From contig PNNE01000278.1 of assembly GCA_013824055.1 (NCBI GenBank), positions 1 through 7,411 of the forward strand: DNA of 7,411 nt, given 5' to 3'. Below the pieces are notes generated by a model, which was not told where the DNA came from, ran no database searches, and was given only the letters and a program-made list of their open reading frames with translations. How positions within the stretch are numbered: the stretch's first letter is position 1; every line of letters starts with the position of its first letter. The position numbers and the translations under genes are program-made. The DNA comes from Rhodobacter sp. Lineage in GTDB: Bacteria > Pseudomonadota > Alphaproteobacteria > Rhodobacterales > Rhodobacteraceae. Of the stretch, positions 1 through 6,266 are shown piece by piece.

Positions 1-27
1 GGATGGTGCGCGGATCGTCGTGGCAGG

Positions 28-921
28 CTAGGGCTGGGCGCGCAGAAGAAGGAGGACTCCGGACAACAGGACCCCGATGCCGGTCAGTTGTCGGGCGGTG
101 GCGCGCTGGCCGAAGGCAAAGCGGGCGAGAAGAAGGGCCAGCACGACCTCGACGAGGGCAAGGGTGCGGACATTGGCTGCGGTGGTGAGCGCGAAGCCGG
201 TGAACCAGAGGGCCGAGGCCAGCGCCCCGAGGAAACCCGCGGCCAGGCAGGGCAGGATGGCCTTGCCGCTGCCGGTCAGGGCGGCGCGGTCCTTGACGGC
301 GAGCCAGGCCCCGAGCGCGAGGGTCTGAAGGGCCAGCGCAAGGGCGAGGATGGTCAGCGCGCGGATCAGGAAGCTGCCGTCGGGCAGCGCGGTGATGGCA
401 CCTCGAAAGCCGATGGCCGACAGGCCGAAGGCAAGGCCGGCGAGAAGGCCCAGCGTGGCGGGGCGGAGGTCGGCCAGCATCGAGCGGGCCTGCCCCGGTT
501 TCGTCGTCATGACCAGGACCCCAGCGACGGCGACGGCGATGGCGGCAAGCATGGGCAGCGTGAGCGGCTCGCCCAGGACGGCCCAGCCGATGAGGGCGAC
601 GAGGACCGGCTCGATCTTCAGCCAGGCGGTGACGATGCCGAAGCCTTGCGTCCGCATCGCCTGCAGCATCAGGGCGGTGGCGCCGATCTGGGCAAGGGCG
701 CCAAGGACGGTGAAGGTCAGGGCGCGGGGGGTAAGGGTCGGGAGTGGCGCGCCGCTGGCCCAGAGCGCGAGGGCGAGGAAGGCGCAGGCGAAGGGCAGGC
801 CGTACAGGAAGCGGACGTTGGTCGCCCCCAGGGTGCCGAGCCGTTCGGTCAGCCCGCGCTGGGCGGCGTTGCGACCGGTCTGGGCCAGGGCGGCAGCCAG
901 GGTCACGGGAATCCAGAGCAT
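28..921 (-). CDS. EamA/DMT-superfamily membrane transporter
   Basis: This encodes a 297-residue inner-membrane protein of the drug/metabolite transporter superfamily, probably an exporter of a small metabolite; the substrate cannot be read from sequence. About ten hydrophobic helices are visible (roughly residues 1-16, 35-53, 68-88, 94-116, 122-140, 157-176, 185-208, 222-243, 248-268, 277-294). They form two EamA-like halves (about 5-138 and 155-293). The first half carries the typical KIEPVLVALIGWAVLGEP stretch (102-119), with a looser counterpart at 254-271. Length is normal for the family. I chose the ATG at 921 because it lies one base after the stop of the upstream small gene (TAG at 925-923) and has a weak CAGG 7 nt upstream. 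The in-frame ATG at 951 would overlap that gene by 29 bases and has no ribosome site. It is probably the last gene of a hemE-led operon. Confidence 0.9.
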   Translation of the reverse strand: MLWIPVTLAAALAQTGRNAAQRGLTERLGTLGATNVRFLYGLPFACAFLALALWASGAPLPTLTPRALTFTVLGALAQIGATALMLQAMRTQGFGIVTAWLKIEPVLVALIGWAVLGEPLTLPMLAAIAVAVAGVLVMTTKPGQARSMLADLRPATLGLLAGLAFGLSAIGFRGAITALPDGSFLIRALTILALALALQTLALGAWLAVKDRAALTGSGKAILPCLAAGFLGALASALWFTGFALTTAANVRTLALVEVVLALLLARFAFGQRATARQLTGIGVLLSGVLLLLRAQP

Positions 922-922
922 C

Positions 923-1213
923 CTAAAGCCTGCGCCGGGTCGCGCGGCCATGCCGCGGCGTGCCCGGGTCGATCATCGCCTTCTCGTCGGCGCCGAAGAA
1001 GCAGAGCCGCAGCCTGGTGCCGTTCACGGCATCGGCAAAGCAGGCGCGGCCGGGGACGCAGGCGGCGCGCCTGGTCTGCAGGGCGGCTGCAAGCAGCAGG
1101 GCGGCGTCGATCTGCGGCGGCAGGGTCAGCTGCGGCGGCAGGGTCAGGAAATCTCGGTCTTCCAAGGCCCTGCGCCGCGTGCTGCGCGTTGCCAGAGTAG
1201 CGGTCCAGTTCAT
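923..1213 (-). CDS. Small protein of unknown function downstream of hemE
   Basis: This is a 96-codon gene that I do not recognise. Support for a real gene: a good ribosome site (AAGGGGA, about 8 nt before the ATG), a start 34 bases after the hemE stop, a stop one base from the transporter start, and GC-rich third positions throughout. The protein has a basic N-terminus (TRSTRRR), a hydrophobic alanine/leucine stretch at about 38-48 (AALLLAAAL), three cysteines in the second half, and a basic tail. The hydrophobic stretch followed by cysteines could be an anchor or a late signal-like segment, but no clear signal peptide is seen. Residues of the type LTLPPQ occur twice in a row because of an 18-bp tandem duplication. 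No function can be assigned. It might also be a decayed or partly remodelled gene. Confidence 0.6.
   Translation of the reverse strand: MNWTATLATRSTRRRALEDRDFLTLPPQLTLPPQIDAALLLAAALQTRRAACVPGRACFADAVNGTRLRLCFFGADEKAMIDPGTPRHGRATRRRL
1112..1147. repeat. 18-bp perfect tandem duplication inside a small gene
   Basis: The unit CTGCGGCGGCAGGGTCAG occurs twice head to tail (1112-1129 and 1130-1147) without mismatch. On the minus strand each unit encodes LTLPPQ in frame, so the protein gains six residues without frameshift. It probably arose by replication slippage. Confidence 0.9.
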
Positions 1214-1247
1214 TCTGCCGTTCCCCTTGTCGCGGCAGGCTGCCCAG

Positions 1248-2276
1248 TCAGGTGCCCCGGATCGTGTCGATCATCAGCTTGACGTTGTCGGGGTTCGCCT
1301 CGGGGGTGATGCCGTGGCCGAGGTTGAAGATGTGCGGGCCCTTGGAAAACGCTCGGACGACGTGCTGCGTCGCGGCAATCAGGGCCTGGCCGCCGGTCAC
1401 CATGTGTTCGGGCGCAAGGTTGCCTTGCACGCAGCCGTCGATCTGGACGTTGGCGGCGGCCCATTCCGGGCTGACCGAGTTGTCGATGGCGACGCAATCC
1501 GCGCCAGTGCGGTGGGCAAAACCGATGTAGCCCTGGCCTGCCTCACGCGGGAAGGCGATGACGGGGATGCCGGGGTGGCGGGCTTTCAGCGCCGAGATGA
1601 TCGCGGCCGCTGGGGCCTCGGCGAAATCGCGGAAGTCCTGGCCTTTCAGGCTGCCGGCCCAGCTGTCGAAAAGCTTGACCACCTCGACCCCGGCGTCGAT
1701 CTGGGCAGAGAGGTATTCCACGGTCGCCTCGGTGATCTTGTCGATCAGGGCCTGGAAGGTCGGGCGGTCCCGGGCTTTCAGGACATGGGCGGCGGCCTGA
1801 TCCTTGGAGCCCTTGCCCGCGATCATGTAGGTCGCGACAGTCCAGGGCGCGCCGGCAAAACCGATGAGGGTGGTCTCGGCGGGCAGTTCGCGGGTGAGGA
1901 TGCGGATCGTCTCGTAGACCGGGTTCAGCGTGTCGTGGATCGCCTCGGTCGGTTTCAGGTTCGCGACCTGGCCGGGGGTATCGGTCGTCTCCATCCGGGG
2001 GCCTTCGCCGGTTTCGAACCAGAGCTTCGGGCCAAGCGCCTGGGGCAGAAGCAGGATGTCGGCGAAAAGGATCGCCGCGTCAAAGCCGTAGCGCCGGATC
2101 GGTTGCAGCGTGACCTCGGCGGCCAGGTCGGGATTGTAGCACAGCTTCAGGAAATCGCCCGCCTTCGCCCGCGTCTCGCGGTATTCCGGCAGGTAGCGGC
2201 CGGCCTGGCGCATCATCCAGATCGGGGGGGTGGGCAGCACCTCGCCCTTGAGCGCGCGCAGGATCGTCTTGGTCAT
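1248..2276 (-). CDS. hemE: Uroporphyrinogen decarboxylase
   Basis: HemE is a cytoplasmic enzyme that removes four carboxyl groups from the acetate side chains of uroporphyrinogen III to give coproporphyrinogen III. It is needed for heme and, in phototrophs, bacteriochlorophyll. The 342-residue protein is full length. The N-terminal signature is clear (IWMMRQAGRYLPEYRETR, residues 19-36, with arginines 23 and 27), as are the FADILLLPQALG segment with the catalytic aspartate at 73, the GAPWTVATYMIAGKGSKD segment, and the C-terminal FNLGHGITPEANPDN with the conserved histidine at 321. I chose the ATG at 2276 because AAAGGA lies 6 nt upstream. The ATG at 2279 is only 3 nt from that site, and the ATG at 2291 has none. 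The gene diverges from hemC and probably leads an operon with the small gene and transporter that follow it. Confidence 0.97.
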   Translation of the reverse strand: MTKTILRALKGEVLPTPPIWMMRQAGRYLPEYRETRAKAGDFLKLCYNPDLAAEVTLQPIRRYGFDAAILFADILLLPQALGPKLWFETGEGPRMETTDTPGQVANLKPTEAIHDTLNPVYETIRILTRELPAETTLIGFAGAPWTVATYMIAGKGSKDQAAAHVLKARDRPTFQALIDKITEATVEYLSAQIDAGVEVVKLFDSWAGSLKGQDFRDFAEAPAAAIISALKARHPGIPVIAFPREAGQGYIGFAHRTGADCVAIDNSVSPEWAAANVQIDGCVQGNLAPEHMVTGGQALIAATQHVVRAFSKGPHIFNLGHGITPEANPDNVKLMIDTIRGT

Positions 2277-2299
2277 CATGGGTCCTTTCATGTCGGTTC

Positions 2300-2329
2300 A
2301 TGGGTCGGCTGTGAGGGCGATGTTGTCAA
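2300..2329 (-). promoter_or_regulatory. Candidate hemE promoter
   Basis: On the minus strand a perfect TTGACA (2329-2324) could serve as a -35 box. After 18 bases the hexamer ACCCAT (2305-2300) is a poor -10 match, so this rests on the -35 only. It lies next to the TGTC-N10-GACA palindrome. The -10 boxes of high-GC alphaproteobacteria are often degenerate, so the call is tentative. Confidence 0.3.
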
Positions 2330-2333
2330 GCGT

Positions 2334-2351
2334 TGTCAGGCGCGCATGACA
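2334..2351. promoter_or_regulatory. Candidate PpsR/CrtJ operator in the hemE-hemC divergent region
   Basis: The 18-bp stretch is an inverted repeat, TGTCA-N8-TGACA. It fits the TGT-N12-ACA (TGTC-N10-GACA) consensus of PpsR/CrtJ, the redox- and light-responsive repressor of photosynthesis and tetrapyrrole genes in purple bacteria. It ends 17 bp before the hemC ATG and starts 5 bp from the candidate hemE -35 box, so a bound protein could affect both genes. A plus-strand TTGTCA (2333-2338) with TAAGCC 17 bases later would form a weak hemC promoter overlapping it. The match is seen directly; the identity of the regulator is inferred. Confidence 0.5.
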
Positions 2352-2368
2352 CGGGTAAGCCTTGGCGC

Positions 2369-3307
2369 ATGAGCGATGATCTGCCCACCCCCGCCCGCCC
2401 GCTGAAGATCGGCACCCGTGGTTCGCCCCTGGCCTTGTGGCAGGCGCATGAGACCCGGCGCTGTCTGATGGTGGCGTTTGCCCTGCCGGAAGCGGCCTTC
2501 GAGATCGTGGTGATCAAGGTCATGGGCGACCAGATCCAGGACAAGGCCTTGCGCGAGATCGGGGGGAAAGGCCTCTTCACCCGCGAGATCGAGGAGGCCT
2601 TGCTGGACGGCGGGATCGACATCGCAGTCCACTCGATGAAGGACATGCCGACGCTGCAACCCGACGGGCTGGTGCTGGACTGTTATCTGAAGCGGGCAGA
2701 TGTGCGGGATGCGTTCGTCTCGCCGCATTACGGGTCGATTGCAGAGCTGCCTTCGGGGGCGACGGTGGGATCATCGTCCTTGCGGCGGCGGGCGCAGCTG
2801 GCGCTCAGGCGGCCGGACCTTCGCCTCGTGGAGTTCCGGGGGAACGTGCAAACGCGGATGCGCAAGCTGGAGGAGCGGGTGGCGGATGCCACCTTCCTGG
2901 CGATGGCGGGTCTGACGCGGCTGGGCATGGTCGGCGTCGCACGGTCGGCGATCGCGCCCGACGAGATGCTGCCCGCCGTTGCCCAGGGCGCAATCGGGAT
3001 CGAGCGACGGTCGGCAGATGCGCGGGTGGCGGCGCTGCTGGCGGCGATCCACGACCACGAGACCGGGCTGCGGCTGGCGGCGGAGCGGTCGTTCCTTGCA
3101 ACGCTGGACGGGTCCTGCGAGACGCCGATTGCCGGGCTGGCGGTTCTGGAGGGCCCGGAGCTTTGGCTGCGCGGCGAAATCCTGCGGCCGGATGGCTCGG
3201 CTTCGGTGGCGGGCGAGCGGCGCGGTCCGGTGAGCCAGGGCGCCGAGATTGGCCGGGCGCTGGCCGAGGAGCTGCTTGGTCGGGCGGGGCCGGGGTTCTT
3301 CGACTGA
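2369..3307 (+). CDS. hemC: Hydroxymethylbilane synthase (porphobilinogen deaminase)
   Basis: HemC is cytoplasmic and joins four porphobilinogen molecules into hydroxymethylbilane, two enzymatic steps before the HemE substrate. The 312-residue length is typical. The N-terminus has KIGTRGSPLALWQA (13-26). The catalytic aspartate is D84 in IDIAVHSMKDMP, the same position as in the E. coli enzyme. Arginine-rich substrate-binding segments (SSSLRRRAQL, EFRGNVQTRMRKLEE) are present. C250 in DGSCETPIAG is the residue that carries the dipyrromethane cofactor. I chose the ATG at 2369; a TTG at 2333 would add 12 residues of poor fit and place the operator-like palindrome inside the gene. The ribosome site is weak. 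hemD is not adjacent: the next gene, lpdA, faces hemC. The gene looks intact and functional. Confidence 0.97.
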   Translation: MSDDLPTPARPLKIGTRGSPLALWQAHETRRCLMVAFALPEAAFEIVVIKVMGDQIQDKALREIGGKGLFTREIEEALLDGGIDIAVHSMKDMPTLQPDGLVLDCYLKRADVRDAFVSPHYGSIAELPSGATVGSSSLRRRAQLALRRPDLRLVEFRGNVQTRMRKLEERVADATFLAMAGLTRLGMVGVARSAIAPDEMLPAVAQGAIGIERRSADARVAALLAAIHDHETGLRLAAERSFLATLDGSCETPIAGLAVLEGPELWLRGEILRPDGSASVAGERRGPVSQGAEIGRALAEELLGRAGPGFFD

Positions 3308-3309
3308 TC

Positions 3310-3340
3310 GGGGCGGAGACTGAAAGGGGCGGAGACTGAA
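3310..3340. repeat. 15-bp direct repeat with 16-bp period after hemC
   Basis: GGGGCGGAGACTGAA occurs at 3310-3324 and again at 3326-3340, separated by one base. It begins two bases after the hemC stop codon. It is probably a slippage product, and no function is evident. Confidence 0.85.
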
Positions 3341-3367
3341 CGGGAAGGACCGGGCGGGTGCGCTGGC

Positions 3368-3415
3368 GGCTCGTCGGGGACTTTGTCCCTCCTCGCGGGT
3401 TTGCGAGGAGGAGCC
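3368..3415. terminator. Hairpin structure between the convergent hemC and lpdA genes
   Basis: A 9-bp perfect stem (3388-3396 with 3403-3411, loop GGGTTT) lies between the facing ends of hemC and lpdA. It could end transcription from both sides. A smaller stem, GGGAC-TTT-GTCCC (3377-3389), sits just beside it, and GGCTC/GAGCC (3368-3372 and 3411-3415) could close both into a three-way junction. No T-run follows on either strand, so this is not a textbook intrinsic terminator. The rest of the gap (3416-3452) shows nothing I recognise. Confidence 0.5.
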
Positions 3416-3452
3416 GAAGGCGAACGAGGAGCGGTCCGTCAGGCGTGGCGAC

Positions 3453-4841
3453 TTACGCGTGTATTGCGCCGTCACCGCAGGCCAGCGCGGCCTCGCGGAC
3501 GGCTTCGGACCAGGTCGGGTGCGCGTGGCAGGTCATCGCCAGGTCCTGGGCTGACGCGCCGAATTCCATCGCGACGCAGACCTCGTGGATCAGGTCGCCC
3601 GCCGCCGGGCCGATGATGTGGCAGCCGAGGATGCGGTCGGTGGCGGCATCGGCGATCAGCTTGACGAAGCCCTCGGCCTGGAAGACGGCCTTGGCGCGGG
3701 CGTTGCCCATGAAGGGGAACTTGCCGACCTTGTAGGCGCGGCCTTCGGCTTTCAGTTGTTCCTCGGTGAGGCCGACGTTGGCGACCTCGGGCGTGGTGTA
3801 GATCACGCCGGGGATGACGCCGTAGTTGACATGGCCATGCTTGCCCGAGAGGACCTCGGCCACGGCCATGCCTTCGTCTTCGGCCTTGTGGGCCAGCATC
3901 GGGCCCGCGATGGCGTCGCCGATGGCGTAAAGGCCGGGGATGCTGGTCTGCCAGTGGGCGTCGGTCTTGATGGTGCCACGCGGCCCCATCTCGACGCCCA
4001 GGGCTTCGAGGCCGAGGCCGGTGGTGTAGGGCTTGCGGCCGGTGGCGACGAGGACGATCTCGGCCTCCAGCGTCGCCTCGGCGTCGGTCTTCTTCAGCTT
4101 GTAGCTGACAGTCGCGCCCTTCCTGGCCTTGGTCACCGACTGGACGGCGGCACCCAGGACGAATGTCAGGCCCTGCTTGGTCAGGATGCGCTGGAAGGTC
4201 TTGGCGACTTCGGCGTCCATGCCGGGGGTGATGGCGTCGAGGTATTCGACCACGGTGACTTTTGTCCCAAGACGGGCGTAGACGCTGCCCATCTCCAGCC
4301 CGATCACGCCCGCACCGATGACGACCAGGCTTTTCGGCACGGATTTGAGCGTCAGCGCGCCGGTGGAGGTGACGACGGTTTCCTCGTCCACTTCGACGCC
4401 GGGGAGGCTGGAGGCCTCGGACCCGGTGGCGATGACGATGTTCCTGGCGGTGTGGGTTTCCGCGCCGACCTTGACCTGGCCGGGGGCGGGGATGGTGGCC
4501 CAGCCCTTGATCCAGGTGATCTTGTTCTTCTTGAACAGGAACTCGATCCCCTTGGTGTTGCCCTGGACGACATCGTCCTTGTAGGCCTGCATCCTGGCCC
4601 AGTCGACGGTGGGGTGCGCGCCCATCAGCCCCATCTTCTCGAAGTTCTCATGCGTCTCGTGCAGCATGTGGGTGGCGTGCAGCATCGCCTTCGACGGGAT
4701 GCACCCGACGTTGAGGCAGGTGCCGCCCAGCGTCTCGCGTCCCTCGACGCAGGCGACCTTCTGGCCGAGCTGTGCCGCGCGGATGGCGGCGACGTAACCG
4801 CCGGGTCCGGCGCCGATGATGATGGTGTCGAAATCTGCCAT
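3453..4841 (-). CDS. lpdA: Dihydrolipoyl dehydrogenase (E3), probably of the 2-oxoglutarate dehydrogenase complex
   Basis: LpdA is a cytoplasmic flavoenzyme that reoxidises the dihydrolipoyl arm of the E2 subunit and passes electrons through FAD to NAD+. The 462-residue length is standard. In order the protein shows the FAD-binding GAGPGG (10-15), the redox disulfide C42/C47 in GGTCLNVGCIPSKA, the NAD-binding GAGVIG (176-181), the second FAD contact YAIGDAIAGPMLAHKA (305-320), and the C-terminal catalytic pair H441 and E446 in HPTWSE. The ATG at 4841 has AAGGA 9 nt upstream. Its position downstream of odhB suggests it serves the 2-oxoglutarate complex, although an E3 can be shared with other 2-oxo acid dehydrogenases. 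It is separated from the MAPEG gene by 85 bases with a hairpin, so it may also have its own transcript. Confidence 0.97.
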   Translation of the reverse strand: MADFDTIIIGAGPGGYVAAIRAAQLGQKVACVEGRETLGGTCLNVGCIPSKAMLHATHMLHETHENFEKMGLMGAHPTVDWARMQAYKDDVVQGNTKGIEFLFKKNKITWIKGWATIPAPGQVKVGAETHTARNIVIATGSEASSLPGVEVDEETVVTSTGALTLKSVPKSLVVIGAGVIGLEMGSVYARLGTKVTVVEYLDAITPGMDAEVAKTFQRILTKQGLTFVLGAAVQSVTKARKGATVSYKLKKTDAEATLEAEIVLVATGRKPYTTGLGLEALGVEMGPRGTIKTDAHWQTSIPGLYAIGDAIAGPMLAHKAEDEGMAVAEVLSGKHGHVNYGVIPGVIYTTPEVANVGLTEEQLKAEGRAYKVGKFPFMGNARAKAVFQAEGFVKLIADAATDRILGCHIIGPAAGDLIHEVCVAMEFGASAQDLAMTCHAHPTWSEAVREAALACGDGAIHA

Positions 4842-4871
4842 TTGGTCGGTTCCTTGTGGTTCGGGTCGGAG

Positions 4872-4912
4872 CCGGGGGTTTCACACCCCCGGACCCCCGT
4901 GGGATATTTGGC
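4872..4912. repeat. Intergenic hairpin and repeat-like segment upstream of lpdA
   Basis: CCGGGGG (4872-4878) pairs perfectly with CCCCCGG (4886-4892) across a 7-nt loop. Next to it is a CCCCCGTGGGATATTTGGCG segment (4894-4912) that resembles an intergenic motif I associate with Rhodobacterales genomes. It fills most of the 85-bp gap between the MAPEG gene and lpdA. It could be a dispersed palindromic element, or a processing or attenuation site. The hairpin is seen directly; the repeat status comes from memory. Confidence 0.5.
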
Positions 4913-4926
4913 GACAGAAAATCGGG

Positions 4927-5322
4927 TCAGAGGAGGGCGGCCACGATCATCGTCAGGGTTGCGAAGAAGCCTACGCTCCAGATCGCCGAGCGCCAAGGGC
5001 GCCAGCCGAAAGCATAGGCGGGGATGTAGAGGATGCGGGCCGCGAGGTAGGTCCAGGCGGCAAACTGGGTGATCTGGGTGGACTGGTCGCCGAGGGTCAC
5101 GACGACGACGGCGAGAGTGAAGAGGATCAGCCCCTCGAAATGGTTGTTCATCGCGCGTTGCAACCGGCCGGTCACGGTGGAGATCTGCCGGGATGGCGGG
5201 CGGTCGCGGGGGCTGGAGGTGTAGCCCACGCCAAGCTCTTGGTTCGCGGGGACGGCAAAAAGGGTGAACTGGACGGCCTGCAGCAGGCCCGCCAGGGCGA
5301 GGGCGGTAAGCTCGGGGGTCAT
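4927..5322 (-). CDS. MAPEG-family integral membrane protein
   Basis: This is a 131-residue protein with about four hydrophobic segments (roughly 5-25, 64-78, 86-104, 111-131). The central motif RLQRAMNNHFEGLILFTLAV (53-72) is characteristic of the MAPEG family, which in eukaryotes includes microsomal glutathione transferases and eicosanoid enzymes. The role of the bacterial members of this short type is mostly unknown, so no reaction is assigned. The length is usual for these proteins. The start at 5322 is supported by AAGGA 7 nt upstream. The start also overlaps the glycosyltransferase stop by 4 bases (ATGA), which suggests translational coupling. It lies between odhB and lpdA, but no direct link to 2-oxoglutarate metabolism can be shown. 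Confidence 0.88.
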   Translation of the reverse strand: MTPELTALALAGLLQAVQFTLFAVPANQELGVGYTSSPRDRPPSRQISTVTGRLQRAMNNHFEGLILFTLAVVVVTLGDQSTQITQFAAWTYLAARILYIPAYAFGWRPWRSAIWSVGFFATLTMIVAALL

Positions 5323-6266
5323 GCGGTGGTCCTTGCGGAGGGGAGGCTGGCGCGGCGTGCCAGAAACCAGGACTGGCAGGCGGCTTCGGCCTCGGCCAGG
5401 CCGGGCAGGGCGCGGAGGCGGGCAAGCTCGGCCTCGACCTCGGGCCAGCGGCTCAGGATGGAGCGGTCCTGGGTGTCGTTCCGGTTGGCGTGGCGGTGCC
5501 AGGTGGAGCCGGGGACATACTTGTCCCAGGCCGGACCCATGCCGCGGCCGCGGGCCTGTTTCATGCGGAAGCTGTCGGTGGACCGGATGGCGTAGTGGTT
5601 GACCACGGTGCCGCCCTTCAGGGCTGCGTCGACGGGGTGGTAGCGGGCGACCGGCTTGCCGAAGAGGGGCGCGGAGGACAGGGGCTCGCCCGCAGTGTTG
5701 ACGGCAAGCGGGGTTTCCACGCGGGGTTGGGTGGGCATGTGGTCGGAGGCGCCGGCAAAGGCGCGGTGGCGGAAGATCGACTTGAACTTGACGGTGGCCG
5801 GGTCGGGGGCGGGTTCGCAAGCCGTGAAGGCGCGCAGGGTTTCGCCGGGCCAGGTCTGGTGGCCGTTGTCACCGAACAGGCGCCAGGGCAGCGCGATGGT
5901 GTGGGCGTCCTGGGCCTTGGCGATCAGGTCCCGGACAGGGCCTGCACCGGGGGCGACGTTCAGGAACTCGTCCGAGTCGAGGTGGGCCAGCCACTCGGCC
6001 TTGGCGGTGGCGAGGTGGGCGAGGGCGCGGGCGATGCCCTGTCTTTGCGGCGGCTCACCCGGCGGAAGGGGGTTCGGCAGGTGGTCGATCTGGCCGTGAG
6101 TGGCCAGGAGGTCGAGCAGGCGGTCGGAGCCGTCGTCGCAGTCGTTCGAGCAGATCACGATGGGCCCGAAGCCGACGACGCGGTGATAGGCCAGCCATTC
6201 GAGGATGTGGATGCCCTCGTTGCGCATGCAGGACATCAGCGCGACGGGGGGCTGTTCCGGGGTCAT
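5319..6266 (-). CDS. Glycosyltransferase family 2-like protein
   Basis: This is a 315-residue protein of the family-2-like glycosyltransferases that begin with a MxCxRNE motif (Glyco_tranf_2_4 type). Seen directly: MSCMRNEGIHILEWLAYHRV (11-30), then VICSNDCDDGSDRLLDLL (37-54), and the DSD triad (D97-D99) in AHLDSDEFLNV, expected to bind the metal and nucleotide sugar. The RLFGDNG segment (129-135) and VNHYAIRSTDSF (222-233) also fit such enzymes. There are no membrane segments, so it is probably cytoplasmic. It would transfer a sugar to an unknown acceptor, perhaps a surface polysaccharide. The start at 6266 overlaps the stop of the upstream gene by ATGA and its own ribosome site is weak, so translation is probably coupled. 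It also overlaps the MAPEG start by ATGA. Confidence 0.88.
   Translation of the reverse strand: MTPEQPPVALMSCMRNEGIHILEWLAYHRVVGFGPIVICSNDCDDGSDRLLDLLATHGQIDHLPNPLPPGEPPQRQGIARALAHLATAKAEWLAHLDSDEFLNVAPGAGPVRDLIAKAQDAHTIALPWRLFGDNGHQTWPGETLRAFTACEPAPDPATVKFKSIFRHRAFAGASDHMPTQPRVETPLAVNTAGEPLSSAPLFGKPVARYHPVDAALKGGTVVNHYAIRSTDSFRMKQARGRGMGPAWDKYVPGSTWHRHANRNDTQDRSILSRWPEVEAELARLRALPGLAEAEAACQSWFLARRASLPSARTTA

Noticed and set aside
922..951. Upstream ATG for the EamA transporter
   Set aside because: It would add a charged, poorly fitting decapeptide, overlap the upstream gene and has no ribosome site.
88..1200. Long plus-strand open frame rich in G, E, R and Q
   Set aside because: It is antisense to the EamA transporter and small gene. 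Its composition is the usual shadow of high-GC coding DNA, with no domain visible.
2277..2291. Upstream ATG codons for HemE (2291 and 2279)
   Set aside because: The ATG at 2291 lacks a ribosome site and the one at 2279 is only 3 nt from AAAGGA. The ATG at 2276 has correct spacing.
2333..2368. TTG start that would lengthen HemC by 12 residues
   Set aside because: The extension does not look like HemC, the protein from 2369 has normal length with catalytic D84 at the E. coli position, and the extension would contain the operator-like palindrome.
2277..2368. FnrL box (TTGAT-N4-ATCAA) in the hemE-hemC gap
   Set aside because: I looked for it because hem genes are often under FnrL, but found no acceptable match.
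960..2372. 470-codon plus-strand open frame
   Set aside because: It lies opposite hemE, which has clear family motifs. The plus-strand product has no recognisable features.
2771..3475. 234-codon minus-strand open frame spanning the hemC 3' end and the hemC-lpdA gap
   Set aside because: It is opposite hemC, arginine/proline-rich, with no ribosome site or domain.
3585..5072. 495-codon plus-strand open frame
   Set aside because: It is antisense to lpdA, whose motifs are unmistakable. The aspartate/glycine-rich product is a frame shadow.
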